Source: Rotaria sordida
Taxonomy: Eukaryota > Rotifera > Eurotatoria > Philodinida > Philodinidae
Length of the DNA stretch: 64,000 nt
Assembly (NCBI GenBank): GCA_905250125.1
Contig: CAJNOL010000503.1
Span: forward strand, 1-64,000
Direction of reading: 5' to 3'
Position 1 is the stretch's first letter. Every line of letters starts with the position of its first letter. The position numbers and the translations under genes are program-made. The notes beneath the pieces are model-generated. The model was not told the DNA's origin and did not search any database. It worked only from the letters and a program-made list of their open reading frames with translations. Positions 36,201 to 46,373 of the stretch are shown piece by piece.

Positions 36201-36427
36201 AATATAAAATTTGATAGACATGAATAAACAACAAAATAATCATTAACATTTATTGAATTATGAATATATTGATTATCATTTGTTAATGAAATTTTATTAC
36301 CAAGTGAATGATATTCACGATGGAAGCATAATTCAGTCTGTTTCATATTGTTTTGTCGTAAAAAACGAACAAGTTCAGCAATATCAGGTAAATATTGATG
36401 ACAAAGACTTTCCTTTGCATTATCCAT
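33261..36427 (-). CDS. TAF5: TAF5, WD40 subunit of TFIID
   Basis: Three exons on the minus strand (36427-35641, 34453-33938, 33889-33261) give 643 residues. The N-terminus has a LisH-like helix pair (IAELVRFLRQNNMKQTE), then the TAF5 NTD2 region (CLFPLFVHFYLDLIEHN, then FRTSRFFLRLS). From about residue 290 a WD40 propeller follows: LPSICLYSL opening, DCTIRLWHLYTWSCLVVYK, FHPNSNYLAS, FSPNGHFLAS. The C-terminal KTKNTSIFHIKFS matches TAF5 (TKSTPVVHLHF) better than the SAGA paralogue TAF5L. TAF5 scaffolds TFIID for Pol II initiation. The first intron (34454-35640) is 1.2 kb and contains a copy of the dispersed repeat J. Divergently arranged with the VWA gene. The protein is shorter than vertebrate TAF5 (about 800), lacking the long N-terminal extension. 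Confidence 0.9.
34780..35270. repeat. Dispersed repeat J, copy in the TAF5 intron
   Basis: It contains AGCTTATTGCTGC near 34797 and the block from about 35185 (GCCCGAAACGCCTTTCCGAG, then TATTCATAGCTTACTAG) that recurs at 36850, 38740 and 39830. Two blocks with NNTACTTAAAAA and CCATGG or CCATAG words face each other inside it, so it is probably another degenerate foldback. Confidence 0.55.
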
Positions 36428-36991
36428 ATCTATAGTGGTTAATTATAAACTAATGCCCTCGCGCGCCAATTTTGCTTATAAATACAACCTATAGTTTAGA
36501 TGAAAATTCTCAAAGGTTTTCTGACCTTATGCTTTTCTTCTCGAGTTTATTATCATTTTATTGAGTTTTTCACATATTGTGGGTACTACGCAAGAAAAAT
36601 TACAGTAAAGAATTTTTCTCAATAACATTTTCTTTGATAATTATTAGATCCAGAAATTTTNNNNNNNNNNNNNNNNNNNNNNNNNNNNNNNNNNNNNNNN
36701 NNNNNNNNNNNNNNNNNNNNNNNNNNNNNNNNNNNNNNNNNNNNNNNNNNNNNNNNNNNNGAAAATTAATTTTCCTGAAGAAACTATGATATTCATTTAA
36801 ATACTATCGTAAATTTCCGATATCGACACAACGATAAGCTAAGTGCTCGAACTCTTTTCAGGTCTGCATAATATAGATAGTTTCGACTCAAAAGCGATTA
36901 AACAGTTGGGAGCCTTCCTTCGTGAGAGTGATCTAATGAAAGACTAATAAATAATCAATTCAATTGATGTTTTCTTTTTTGTTTCTTTTAG
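36428..36991. other. TAF5/VWA divergent intergenic with 100-N assembly gap
   Basis: Positions 36661-36760 are N, a fixed-size gap of unknown true length. After it, 36845-36915 is a copy of dispersed repeat J (CTCGAACTCTTTTCAGG and TGCATAATATAGATAG). The missing 5' exon of the VWA gene could be inside the gap. The sequence 36428-36660 should hold the TAF5 promoter, but no motif is clear. Confidence 0.7.
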
Positions 36992-37946
36992 GTCGTCATG
37001 ATACAATCACTGTTCCTAATATAAAATTAACATCATCAGCTCGTTATTGTTCTGTATTTCCATCAATAAATATAAAAGGTAGTATTCGTCATTTACAATT
37101 ACGTCCACGTGAATTAGATGATTATCGTCAACGATGTGAATCCGTTTTACGTCGTTATTTTAAACGTATGCAATGGTTATTAAATAGTAGTCGTTTAATA
37201 TTTTCACCTATTGTTCATAAACATATACTTATACTTGTTGATACAAGTGGTTCAATGGAATCAAATATAGATTATTTAAAAAAAGAATTAGCTACACTTG
37301 TATGGGAACAATTATTTACATATCAAATACAATTTAATTTTATTCAATTTAATGATAATTATCAAATATGGCGTGATAATCTTGTTTTACCAACAGAAGA
37401 TAATTGTCATGAAGCTATTGCATGGATAAGTACATTAAAAGCTAATGGTAATACATGTAGTGAACGTGTATTAAAATTTGCATTCGATTTTCATCATACA
37501 AAACAACCAATTGATGGTATTTATTATATAAGTGATGGTAAACCAGATCATAGTACAAGTTATTTATTAGAACAAGTACGTTTAATGAATACAATACATA
37601 CAAATACAACTGATACAAAACGTATATCAATAAATACAATATCATTTTGTTGTCAAGATATTGATGCAAATAATTTTTTAAAAAATTTATCACATGATAA
37701 TAATGGACGTTATCATCGTTCAACAAATAATTCACGTGATATACATTTATTTATACATCGTTTACAACAAGATAAAACATATGATTTAGAACTTGATGAT
37801 AGTTTATTACCTGAACTTGATAGTGATGATATAAAACGTTTATTAAAAGAAATTGTTAAAGCAAGACTTTATTTAAAACAAGCTATTACATTTCGTTCAC
37901 TTTATAATCAACAACAAGATTCAACAAAAGAAATAACAAATAAAGG

Positions 37947-37977
<31 letters not shown>

Positions 37978-38061
37978 GATGATAGTATTCTTATTGGACC
38001 AGCTCGTGTACCAATGTCTGAAGCATTGTTTAATAGAAAATCAACAAGTTTATATACATAA
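36992..38061 (+). CDS. VWA3-like von Willebrand A domain protein, 5' end missing
   Basis: A long open exon follows the acceptor TTTCTTTTAG and starts in phase 1, so at least one upstream exon is not seen; in-frame codons before it are intronic. About 356 residues remain. A helical segment (LRRYFKRMQWLLNSSRLIF) precedes a VWA domain at about residues 75-255 with an intact metal-ion site: DTSGS, the Thr in NGNTCSE, and Asp in SDGKPD. This layout resembles VWA3A/VWA3B. A Gln repeat (about ten CAA codons near 37950) precedes the C-terminus. The VWA domain mediates metal-dependent protein binding; the exact role of VWA3 proteins is unclear. It is divergent from TAF5 and next to the assembly gap, which may hide its first exon. 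Confidence 0.83.
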
Positions 38062-38504
38062 ATTAACAATATTAAATATTCATTTTGTATAGTCAGATGA
38101 TAACTTCTTTTTTTGTTTTGTTTTGTCCATGTTTTTATATGTGACGACTTGAAGGGAACTTTGTCTTGTTTTGCTTGATTTGGCTTTTTCTTTGGATATG
38201 CTTTTCAGAGTGATTTTATAAATCAAAAAGATAAAAAAAAAAACATTATTTATAATTCAAATGAAATATGTTCAATTGTCGTAAATTGAAAATATTTATA
38301 ATCAAATTATTGATTCTTTACCTCATGAAGAAATTCGATTATGGACAAGAGAATTTCTTTCAAGGTTAAAATTCCTTCCCAACTGAAGTCATACTCATAA
38401 GTAGAGCCCGTCGGGTTGATCCTCAACTTGATCGAGTACGAGAGTTTTGGATCCGGCAGGCTCTACACATGAACGCACGTTTCTAAATGTCAAATCCAAT
38501 CTGA

Positions 38505-38830
38505 GCCAGGGCTATATGCATCATGTAGATTCTAATGAACTACGATTACTCTGAAAAGAGTTCGACCTGATAGCTTATTACTATCAAGATGCTTCCTTTT
38601 TATGGTATTCTTTTAAGCACAAGGCTGCGGTCCTCCTCACGAACATCAGAAAAACTAAGCTTGGAATTTCGACTCGAAACTTTGTCATTATGCTTAAAAA
38701 AATACTGTGAAAATGAAGTATCTGGGTAGTAATTATCTATCAGCCCGAACTCTTTTCAGGGTATTCATAGCTTATTAGAGTCTGCATGATGCAGATAGTC
38801 TCGACTTGAAAGCAATGAATCACTTGGGGA
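38505..38830. repeat. Dispersed repeat J, inverted pair
   Basis: The left arm reads CTCTGAAAAGAGTTCGACCT (about 38550) and the right arm AGCCCGAACTCTTTTCAGGG (about 38742). Both are flanked by TGCATCATGTAGATTCTAAT-like words in opposite orientation, so the pair folds back. The right arm continues to CACTTGGGGACCTTCC, shared with 36905 (CAGTTGGGAGCCTTCC). Confidence 0.65.
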
Positions 38831-39589
38831 CCTTCCCTTGTTAGTGATATTTTCGAACGTTTTCGAAAATCTGATTTGTTTTTCTTTTTATCAGAGAAAT
38901 ACATATAGAGTCGGAACTAAAACCGAAGTGTTAACTTTCAGAACTCTATAAATCCGTATAGAAAAGTCAAGAAATCTCAGCCTAAGCGAACAATATTAAT
39001 GTAATTACTATGAAATAAAAAAGCTTTCTTAAATTCAGCAACTCTGTGATGGTAGGCTATCTAGAGTCAAATGAGTTCTCTACTTACATACAGCGCTTGA
39101 GGTTATCATACCTTATGCCTTCCTGCCGCCTCAGAAAATCCATTTTTTCGAAAAAACATTCGAAGTTGAGTTTTGATCATAGGAAGATAATCGAATTTCT
39201 GCACATCATTATCCAACGAATGATACAAGTTAAAAAATACTGCTGCAAGAGCCTAGATTAAACGTCTATGATGTATAGTTGAAATTGGGTTTGTATACAT
39301 TCAATTGAAGGGATATAATTCGTAGTCGAATGTTAAGTTGGCTAAAGCCATGTATAAATTTATTTACCATTTTTCTCAGAACCTAGTTTTCAATCAGAAA
39401 AATTGAAACTTCTCCCACATGATCCAAGATATAGCCAATTTGTTTTAAAGATCTAAATGAGAGTAAATACTTTTTTTTTTGACCAGATCTTTTATAGTTG
39501 ATTTCTATATTGATAAAAGTGAGATTTTGTTTTAATTCTATTTAACATCGTATGTACTAAAATGAATGGAAGTGGATCTACTTAGTAAA

Positions 39590-39915
39590 AATATAGCGAG
39601 GAGAGGAGATGCTTGAACTAAAATAGCTTATTGCAAAAGTTTCAAATATTTTGATTATCTGGAATAAGAACATCGGAATCAACCGTTGTACAATAAACTA
39701 TTTTCATTAAGGCATGTCTCTATGGAAAAATTCAAGACTCAATTTCCATGGTGTTCCTGACGAGAATCACCTACACCCTAAAAAAAAATACAGTATCTCG
39801 ACAGTCATAAGCTATTGATCCGAACTTTTATCAGAATATTCATAACTACTCATTAGAACCTACATGATGTACATAGTCCGAACTCAGATGCGATTGGACA
39901 CTTAGAAATGTTTCC
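39590..39915. repeat. Dispersed repeat J, third region
   Basis: AGTCATAAGCTATTGATCCG and CATTAGAACCTACATGATG repeat the block seen at 38742-38800 and 35185-35265. The left part has AAATAGCTTATTGCAAAAGT, similar to 34793-34810. It is strongly diverged. Confidence 0.5.
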
Positions 39916-41054
39916 TCATCAGTTGATAGAACCTAATATATTATTAAATTATCCAAAATATTTCAAGTTTTTCAAAAATCGTATATTTTGAAACTGACAC
40001 AGCTAACAATAACATTGGAAGAAAACAATGCAAAATTCGACTGTCTAATCCAAAAAAAAAACTCCAATCGTAAATGACAGCAAACCATGTTACAAATACT
40101 AAATAACTAGCAAGTCCTTCTTGATCATCAGATAACTGAAAAATATATGCCAAAGGTCCAAACAGAACGACTTCTTATAGGCCTGTCTATTTCGTTTTTC
40201 ATGCTAATATCTATCGAGAATCTAACATGAATGTAATTATTAAGTGAAAGAGTAATATATTATATATAGTCAGATAGTCCAAGATGTTTGATCTTTCAAT
40301 AAATGATTTTAGTTGCTACCTCGGTTTTTTTTTCTCCAAAAAATTTCGTCATTTTCTTCTTGAAAAAAAAAAGACTTTTGTTAATTGTGTAAAGTCTTGA
40401 ATTCTCTATAGATCGTCAATCTCTAAATTTAATTATTTTTCTTACTTGAAAGATCATGACAAACTCTTTGCTGAATTAAGTTCTGTTAATATTATATAAC
40501 AGAATACTTTTATAATTAGAGTGCCATTTTCTTCGATAGTTTTTTTTTTCAAGACATTGCCCTTGTCACGTCATTTCTCCGCTTAAAAATTAAGAATTAA
40601 AAAAAAACAGGGCTCTTTCAAACAAATAGAAAAACTAACAAACGAACGTTTTTAATTGATTATCCACCAAACACTAGTAAATTTTACATTATCAACCATG
40701 CTGATGTGAAATAGTTCAAACCGATCAAACAAAATAAGACGAGAATCATAAACAGCCTGGATAGTTTTTGAAGATCTCGTCAAAAATCGACTTTTAAAAT
40801 TCTGTTCCTTGAACATAGATCTCGTCATTTCGGTAATCTACCTATGATAAAATTTAAACTAGGTAGATTGTATTCAAGCGAAGAACCAGAAGTGAGATTA
40901 CCCTTTTTTGTAAAATTCTTCAAGATGATACTATTTTACCTAGAACTTATTTTTAGAAAACAGAAAATGTCATATTTTAGCTAATCTGGAAAACTAGGAT
41001 ATAAAAACCTAAGAAAATTTCTAATAGTTTATAACCCATAGTTCAAGTTTTATT

Positions 41055-41110
41055 GCGGGGGTGGGAGGAAGGGGTGACGCTTACGTCAGCTAGAGTCCTC
41101 TATAACTTAT
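41055..41110 (+). promoter_or_regulatory. Likely PXMP4 promoter: G-rich box, TGACG-N4-CGTCA, TATA-like
   Basis: A G-rich block (GCGGGGGTGGGAGGAAGGGG) stands out from AT-rich surroundings. It is followed directly by TGACG (41075-41079) and CGTCA (41084-41088), a spaced palindrome of the half-sites bound by CREB/ATF-type bZIP factors, and then CTATAACTTATATA at about 41100. It ends about 160 bp before the PXMP4 start codon. The role is inferred from motif order and position only. Confidence 0.5.
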
Positions 41111-41267
41111 ATATCCAACTTCATCGCTTGGCTCTTTCTGTTCTCCATTCATTAATTAAATTCCATAGACTCTAAGCAAAAAAACAATGCCATGACAAAT
41201 GTATATTCAATAATGACTGTACCTTTTTCTATGAAAATCGTTAACATTTGATTATTAAAAATTTCAA

Positions 41268-41882
41268 ATGTCTATTATATTACGTCTTATAAATAATTTT
41301 TTAAATGATCCATCATATCATTCAACATTAGCAACAATTAAAGGTTTACGACAAGGTATTGTTTATGGAGCTAAAGTACGTTTTGCTCATTCAATTGTTC
41401 AAGCATTTTTATTTCGTCATGATCCATGGTCAAAAAGAATTCGTTTTATTATTCGTTTAACATATTTACATTCAAAAACTTTAGGTTTATTTGTATTTTT
41501 TTATAAAACACTTCGAACAATAGTTGCTTCAATATTTAGTATATCAAAACCATTTCGTGCATTTATTTGTGCATTTATTGTTGCTTATTTTGTTTTTAAT
41601 AAACAAAATAGTGTTAATGAACAAATTATACTTTATTTACTTGCACGTATAACTGTTGGTTTTGCACGTTATGCACAAAAACGTTCATGGTTACCAAATA
41701 TTCAACGACCTGTATTTCCATGGTTTGCAGCATTTGTTTGGGGTGTTGTTCTTTGGTTATTTGAATGTCATCGAGAAACATTACAACCATCATTAATACG
41801 TTCAATGACTTATTTATATGAAAATTCTGATCGATGGTCATCATGGAAAAATTTTCTTGTTCGTGATCAATTTAGATCTTAG
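41268..41882 (+). CDS. PXMP4: Peroxisomal membrane protein PXMP4 (PMP24)
   Basis: A single uninterrupted exon of 204 residues, against about 212 in human. Matches run end to end: ATIKGLRQGIVYGAKVRFAH near the N-terminus (human LKGFRNGAVYGAKIRAPH), TYLHSKTLGLFVFFYKTLR, and WGVVLWLFECHRETLQPSL, SMTYLYENSDRW near the C-terminus. It belongs to the Tim17/Tim22/Tim23/PMP24 superfamily of small four-span membrane proteins and sits in the peroxisomal membrane; its transport substrate is not settled. The start is set by the usual length and the first ATG after T-rich leader sequence. It is the only clearly intronless intact gene in the window. Confidence 0.96.
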   Translation: MSIILRLINNFLNDPSYHSTLATIKGLRQGIVYGAKVRFAHSIVQAFLFRHDPWSKRIRFIIRLTYLHSKTLGLFVFFYKTLRTIVASIFSISKPFRAFICAFIVAYFVFNKQNSVNEQIILYLLARITVGFARYAQKRSWLPNIQRPVFPWFAAFVWGVVLWLFECHRETLQPSLIRSMTYLYENSDRWSSWKNFLVRDQFRS

Positions 41883-44800
41883 AAAAAAAAATTAAAAACA
41901 AAAACTACTTTTTCTTTTTCTTTTGTCTCCTCTCAAAAGCAGCTTTTAATAAAAAAAAAACAAACTCATCTGATTTTATTATATAATTCAACATAAAGCT
42001 TGTTTTTTTGTGAAAAAAAAAAACGAAAGCCTTCTTTGCTTAAGCCTAAGTATAACAAACGAACATGATGACGATAAAATAGACAAAAAGCTCTTGGAAT
42101 TAAAACAAATATCTTTAAACATCTTACTAACAGATGAATGATGAACAATAATAGGAATAAAAACAAAAACAAAAATCTAGAAAATCTAAAAAATAGGATC
42201 AAAAGGATGATATGACTAATGAGAGAAAAACAAATAAATATAAGATGTTGCAATGAATATAGACGAAGAAGAAAAGACTGCGCATATACAACAAAAGAAA
42301 ACATCGTTTACAGTTATTACTGTCATAAAAAAAAAAAGAATAGTTCATATTTTCCGATAGTCTTTTTGTTATATCTGTCATAGTTTGTTAGATTGAACGA
42401 TGATTGTAAGTCTAATTTTCATCTGTCATATTACATGACTACTTGCTGGTAAACTATGACGATTGTTAAGACCTATGAGATACACTTGACAAAAGTGTTA
42501 CACGCATCACTAATTACATTTGTCTATACAGAAAAGTAATCATCTACAATTTAATCTTAATATTTCATTTGAAATATAAATATAAAAGATGTCAAATGAG
42601 ATATTTGTTAGAATCAAGTACTCAGACACTCTAGAAAAATATTTTTTTGTTAGTTATATAATTAAGTGCAAAAAAACCAAGAAAGAAGCTCAGCTTAAGT
42701 TTTGATCTTCAAGATAAAATTATAAATATTAATTTCAACTAATGTTTCACGTATCTGAATAAGGGATAAAAAAAAAAAGTAATTGAATAGAATATAATTT
42801 GAAATTATTTCTAAAAATAATCTCATATAATATTATCTTGAATATTCATTTAATATATAGCTTAAGGTCTCGAACAAGGATACTTGATATTTAATATTCT
42901 ATTAAGATTAATCTACGCATTCCTTTGAAAAACTTATTTCGGATGTTTTTATTTGAGAAGTAATAGATAGTTCTAGCTTTTTCTCTTGTCTTTTTTGTTT
43001 TTTTGCTATAATACAATAAAAGCAATCGTCAACGTTAAACAAATCCATTCATGTAGTTATAATTCAATAGACATTATTTTCAGAAGAATCTAGTCATTTA
43101 GTATCTTCTTGGTAATTCTTTTGTTGTTTGAAAAATATCTGATGTTTCTTGACATAATAAGTTATGAAGAGAAAAAAAAACAATTTTTTTTTTTTCTATA
43201 TTAGTCTATATTTATTTTGTTCTTTTACTTAACAATTCAACATAGAATATCTGCGTATTTTTATCGTTTAACAATTCATAAAAAAAAACTAATGTTTGTT
43301 TATTTTATCGCAATAATTGAAACCGAACTATTAATTGATTATTAGTGATATTTACCCTTATTCTTCTTTTATTTTTGCTCTCTTTATTCGCTAACATCAA
43401 ACAAAAAGAGAAACAACAAAGAGTTCTTTTTCTGAATATCTTTACAAGAGTATTTTCCGAAGGTCAATATTGAACGAGCAAGAAAAGATGTTGAAGTCAA
43501 TAAGTCAAACAAAGAGAAAAAAAGAAAATCTTTGCTTGTGCTAAGTAACACAATATAATAAAAATGCATTTACTACTATATATCCATTTGTCTCGTTATA
43601 TTACTAGTATTGTCATTGTAGGTTAACTAAATGTAACATCACGTATGTAGTCATAAAATGATTTTTTCATTATCATTATTGTCATCTTTTAATAATAAAT
43701 TAACTCTAGAATATTTTAGAATATAAAAGAAACATAAGAAAATATTATAAATATTCTCTATTAATATATTTACATAAGGTGATAGTTAATATTCTTCTTT
43801 GTAATAAGACACATGCATGCATGCATGTAGGTTAAGTATAATAGTGCCATCAATATAGTATATATCATTTCCTTTCTGTTTTATTTTTATTTTTCTCGAT
43901 CTATTTCATTGTATAAAAAAGATGAAAAACAGATGTGAATGATGATGATATTGAGAGAAAAAAAAAAAGTAAGAGATTTATTTCTTTAATGAATATATAT
44001 TCTGTTCTTTGCCTAAACATACATAGTCGAATAAGATGTAACTAGAGATGAAAAATAAATCGAATGCCGGAAGCAAGTATTTAACACTATCGGAAAATAC
44101 CATGCAAAAAAAAAAATCAGGTCATTTCCATTTATTTCTATTAGATATAATATATTAAATCGTGGAAGAATGTCATCTTGATTTTGAAATAATATTGTCT
44201 AGGCTTTTTCTTTTTCTTTTATATATAGTGAATATGAATCTAATTATTAACATTCTGAATATGAGCTTCTTTATTCTTACAGAACAATATGCATTTGTTC
44301 ATTTGATGAATTAATAAAAAACAGTAAGTAAAAAACGGTAATTTACATTGATAGTTGATTTATTAAAAAAAAAAAAAAGAAATTTCTTTTCTATGAAACA
44401 AGCAGATGTTCTACTTTATATGATTAATTTTTTTTTTTTTTTGGTCTTACATTTCTATGTATCTACATAGTAAAAATTAAGATGTTATTTTGTATATGAG
44501 ACTGTACGTGAATATAACAATTTTATTAAAAATAATAATCATTCATATATGGATTGATAGACTAGATCCGTTCAAAGCTTTTGAAGTAAAACAAACGCAA
44601 AAGGCCGACTTTTATTATTATAGTTATTATGAAATCGAACATCCGGTAGGAAGAATTGAGAATAGTCTTTCTTAATAAATCAAAGACTTTTGTTATTAGA
44701 AACTGCGTAATTTTCAAAAATATATATATTATAAAACCTAAAGAATGTTATTTTCATCGTTTAGAAAAAGTATCCATTTTTGTTTGTTGATACTCCTATA

Positions 44801-46373
44801 AATTAGTAACAGATATATTTTCTTTGAAGCAAAAAAAATCCTTTTTTTTTTATCTTTTTTGCTTGAATGAAGTAAGAAGTTATACTATAAATGACTTATG
44901 ATTAATTGAAGATAAAAGTAGAAAATTATCTTTATATCAGTAATCGATCGTTTTTAAGTCTATAACTTTTTGTTTTTCTTTTTGGTAGTAATGGAAGTTA
45001 ACAAATCATAGAATTAATCTTCATTTGATGTTATCATTTTTCGACATATATGACATGAAGAGAAAAAAAAAAGAGAAGAAAACTTAGCCGGAAATATTGA
45101 TAGACAGGTTATTATTCTTCTTAGCTTAATCAAACTAAAAATTTTCAACTCGACTAAATCTAAACAATTCTATGATAATGATTATTGACTCATTTTCTTC
45201 TCATAAATTATTAAAAAGAAAAACAACAACAACAACAACAACAAACTTTATTCATTCTAATATTTAGATTTAACTTTATGCAAATGGAAATATGATATTC
45301 TTATATATAGTGACAACAAAAACACAACAGAACCGAATTCTTGTAAATATTCAAAGAAAAATATTTCTTAGAATCCAAAAAAAGAAAATCTATTCATTGT
45401 TATCATATTATTATATTATCGAATATGACAATGTGTAACAATTTAATTTACTATCTCTTATATTAATTGTATAATATGTCGAGATGTTCATTACTATCGT
45501 ACACACGCACAAATTATACTTATTCATTTGAAAGAACATTTATATAGTCGTGTCTGTAAACGATAATGAAACAGTTCATCAACATGGACAGTTAATAGGA
45601 ACCAAAAAAAAAAAAAAAAAAGAGAAGACGAATAACAGAGAAAAAGAAAAAATAGTACGAGTAAATAGTTAATCATGAATGACATTGCTCGAGAATAAAA
45701 AGCTATAGATGTTCTCAATCATTTTTATCTTTTCTTTTTTTTTTTTGCATATTAAAATAGTCAGTTGACAAGTCTAACATAGACTTGATCGACACATAGT
45801 AGATAGAACATTACTATATTTCACATTCTTTCTTATATTCAACATTCATTTAGAATAGAAACCATGTTACTCAGAAAAGAAAATGTAGCCGCAATATCAC
45901 ACACAGTATTCTTTTGTATATATATATATATATATGTAAACCGTTAAACACATGAAGGGTGTCGGGTACTTATATTATAAAACGATTTATATAGAACACT
46001 AGATAATTATTCGGCTTAGTTGTTGTAGTTGTTTTTAGGGAGCAAGAAAGACATTATGTTTGACATTATATAGAAAATATTCATGTATTATTTTTTTATC
46101 ATATAATGTTATCGATAATGTGACAGTATTCAATTTATTATTATTATTATACGGGTGTGTAAAACGATTGTTAAGATTTTCGATTTGATAAGTTATGTTG
46201 TCTTATTTATGTATATATTTATATTATGGAGTGACAAAGAATCTTTTTTTCTAACTTTTCTCTCTGTTTTTAGATATTTATCTCTTGTAAAAATGTTAAC
46301 AAAACAACAACAATTAGATTGATAAAGGATATGATGATCTTTTTTCTACTTTATTATTTGTTTGAAAAATCCA
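41883..46373. other. Gene-free 4.5-kb AT-rich region upstream of the dopamine receptor
   Basis: No coding sequence or long inverted repeat is seen. There are many poly-A/T tracts, a GCAT run at about 43812-43827, an ACA run at 45223-45244 and a TA run near 45917-45936. It is likely to hold receptor regulatory sequence, but nothing specific can be supported. Confidence 0.4.

Larger units (their letters stand above)
38062..41074. other. Repeat-rich spacer between VWA and PXMP4 genes
   Basis: No gene is recognised. A 66-bp mini-palindromic unit with GTAGAGCC (38401) and GGCTCTAC (38459-38466) ends is followed by inverted copies of repeat J at 38505-38585 and 38731-38830, and a further copy at 39590-39915. 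The open frames 39046-39261 and 39944-40153 resemble no family. Confidence 0.45.

Noticed and set aside
33261-36427. TAF5L as the identity of the WD40 gene
   Set aside because: The LYTWSCLVVYK and KTKNTSIFHIKF segments match TAF5 better than TAF5L, although the N-terminal length is nearer to TAF5L.
37442-37735. 97-aa minus-strand open frame
   Set aside because: Antisense shadow of the VWA-domain coding exon.
41626-41844. 72-aa minus-strand open frame
   Set aside because: Antisense shadow of the PXMP4 gene.
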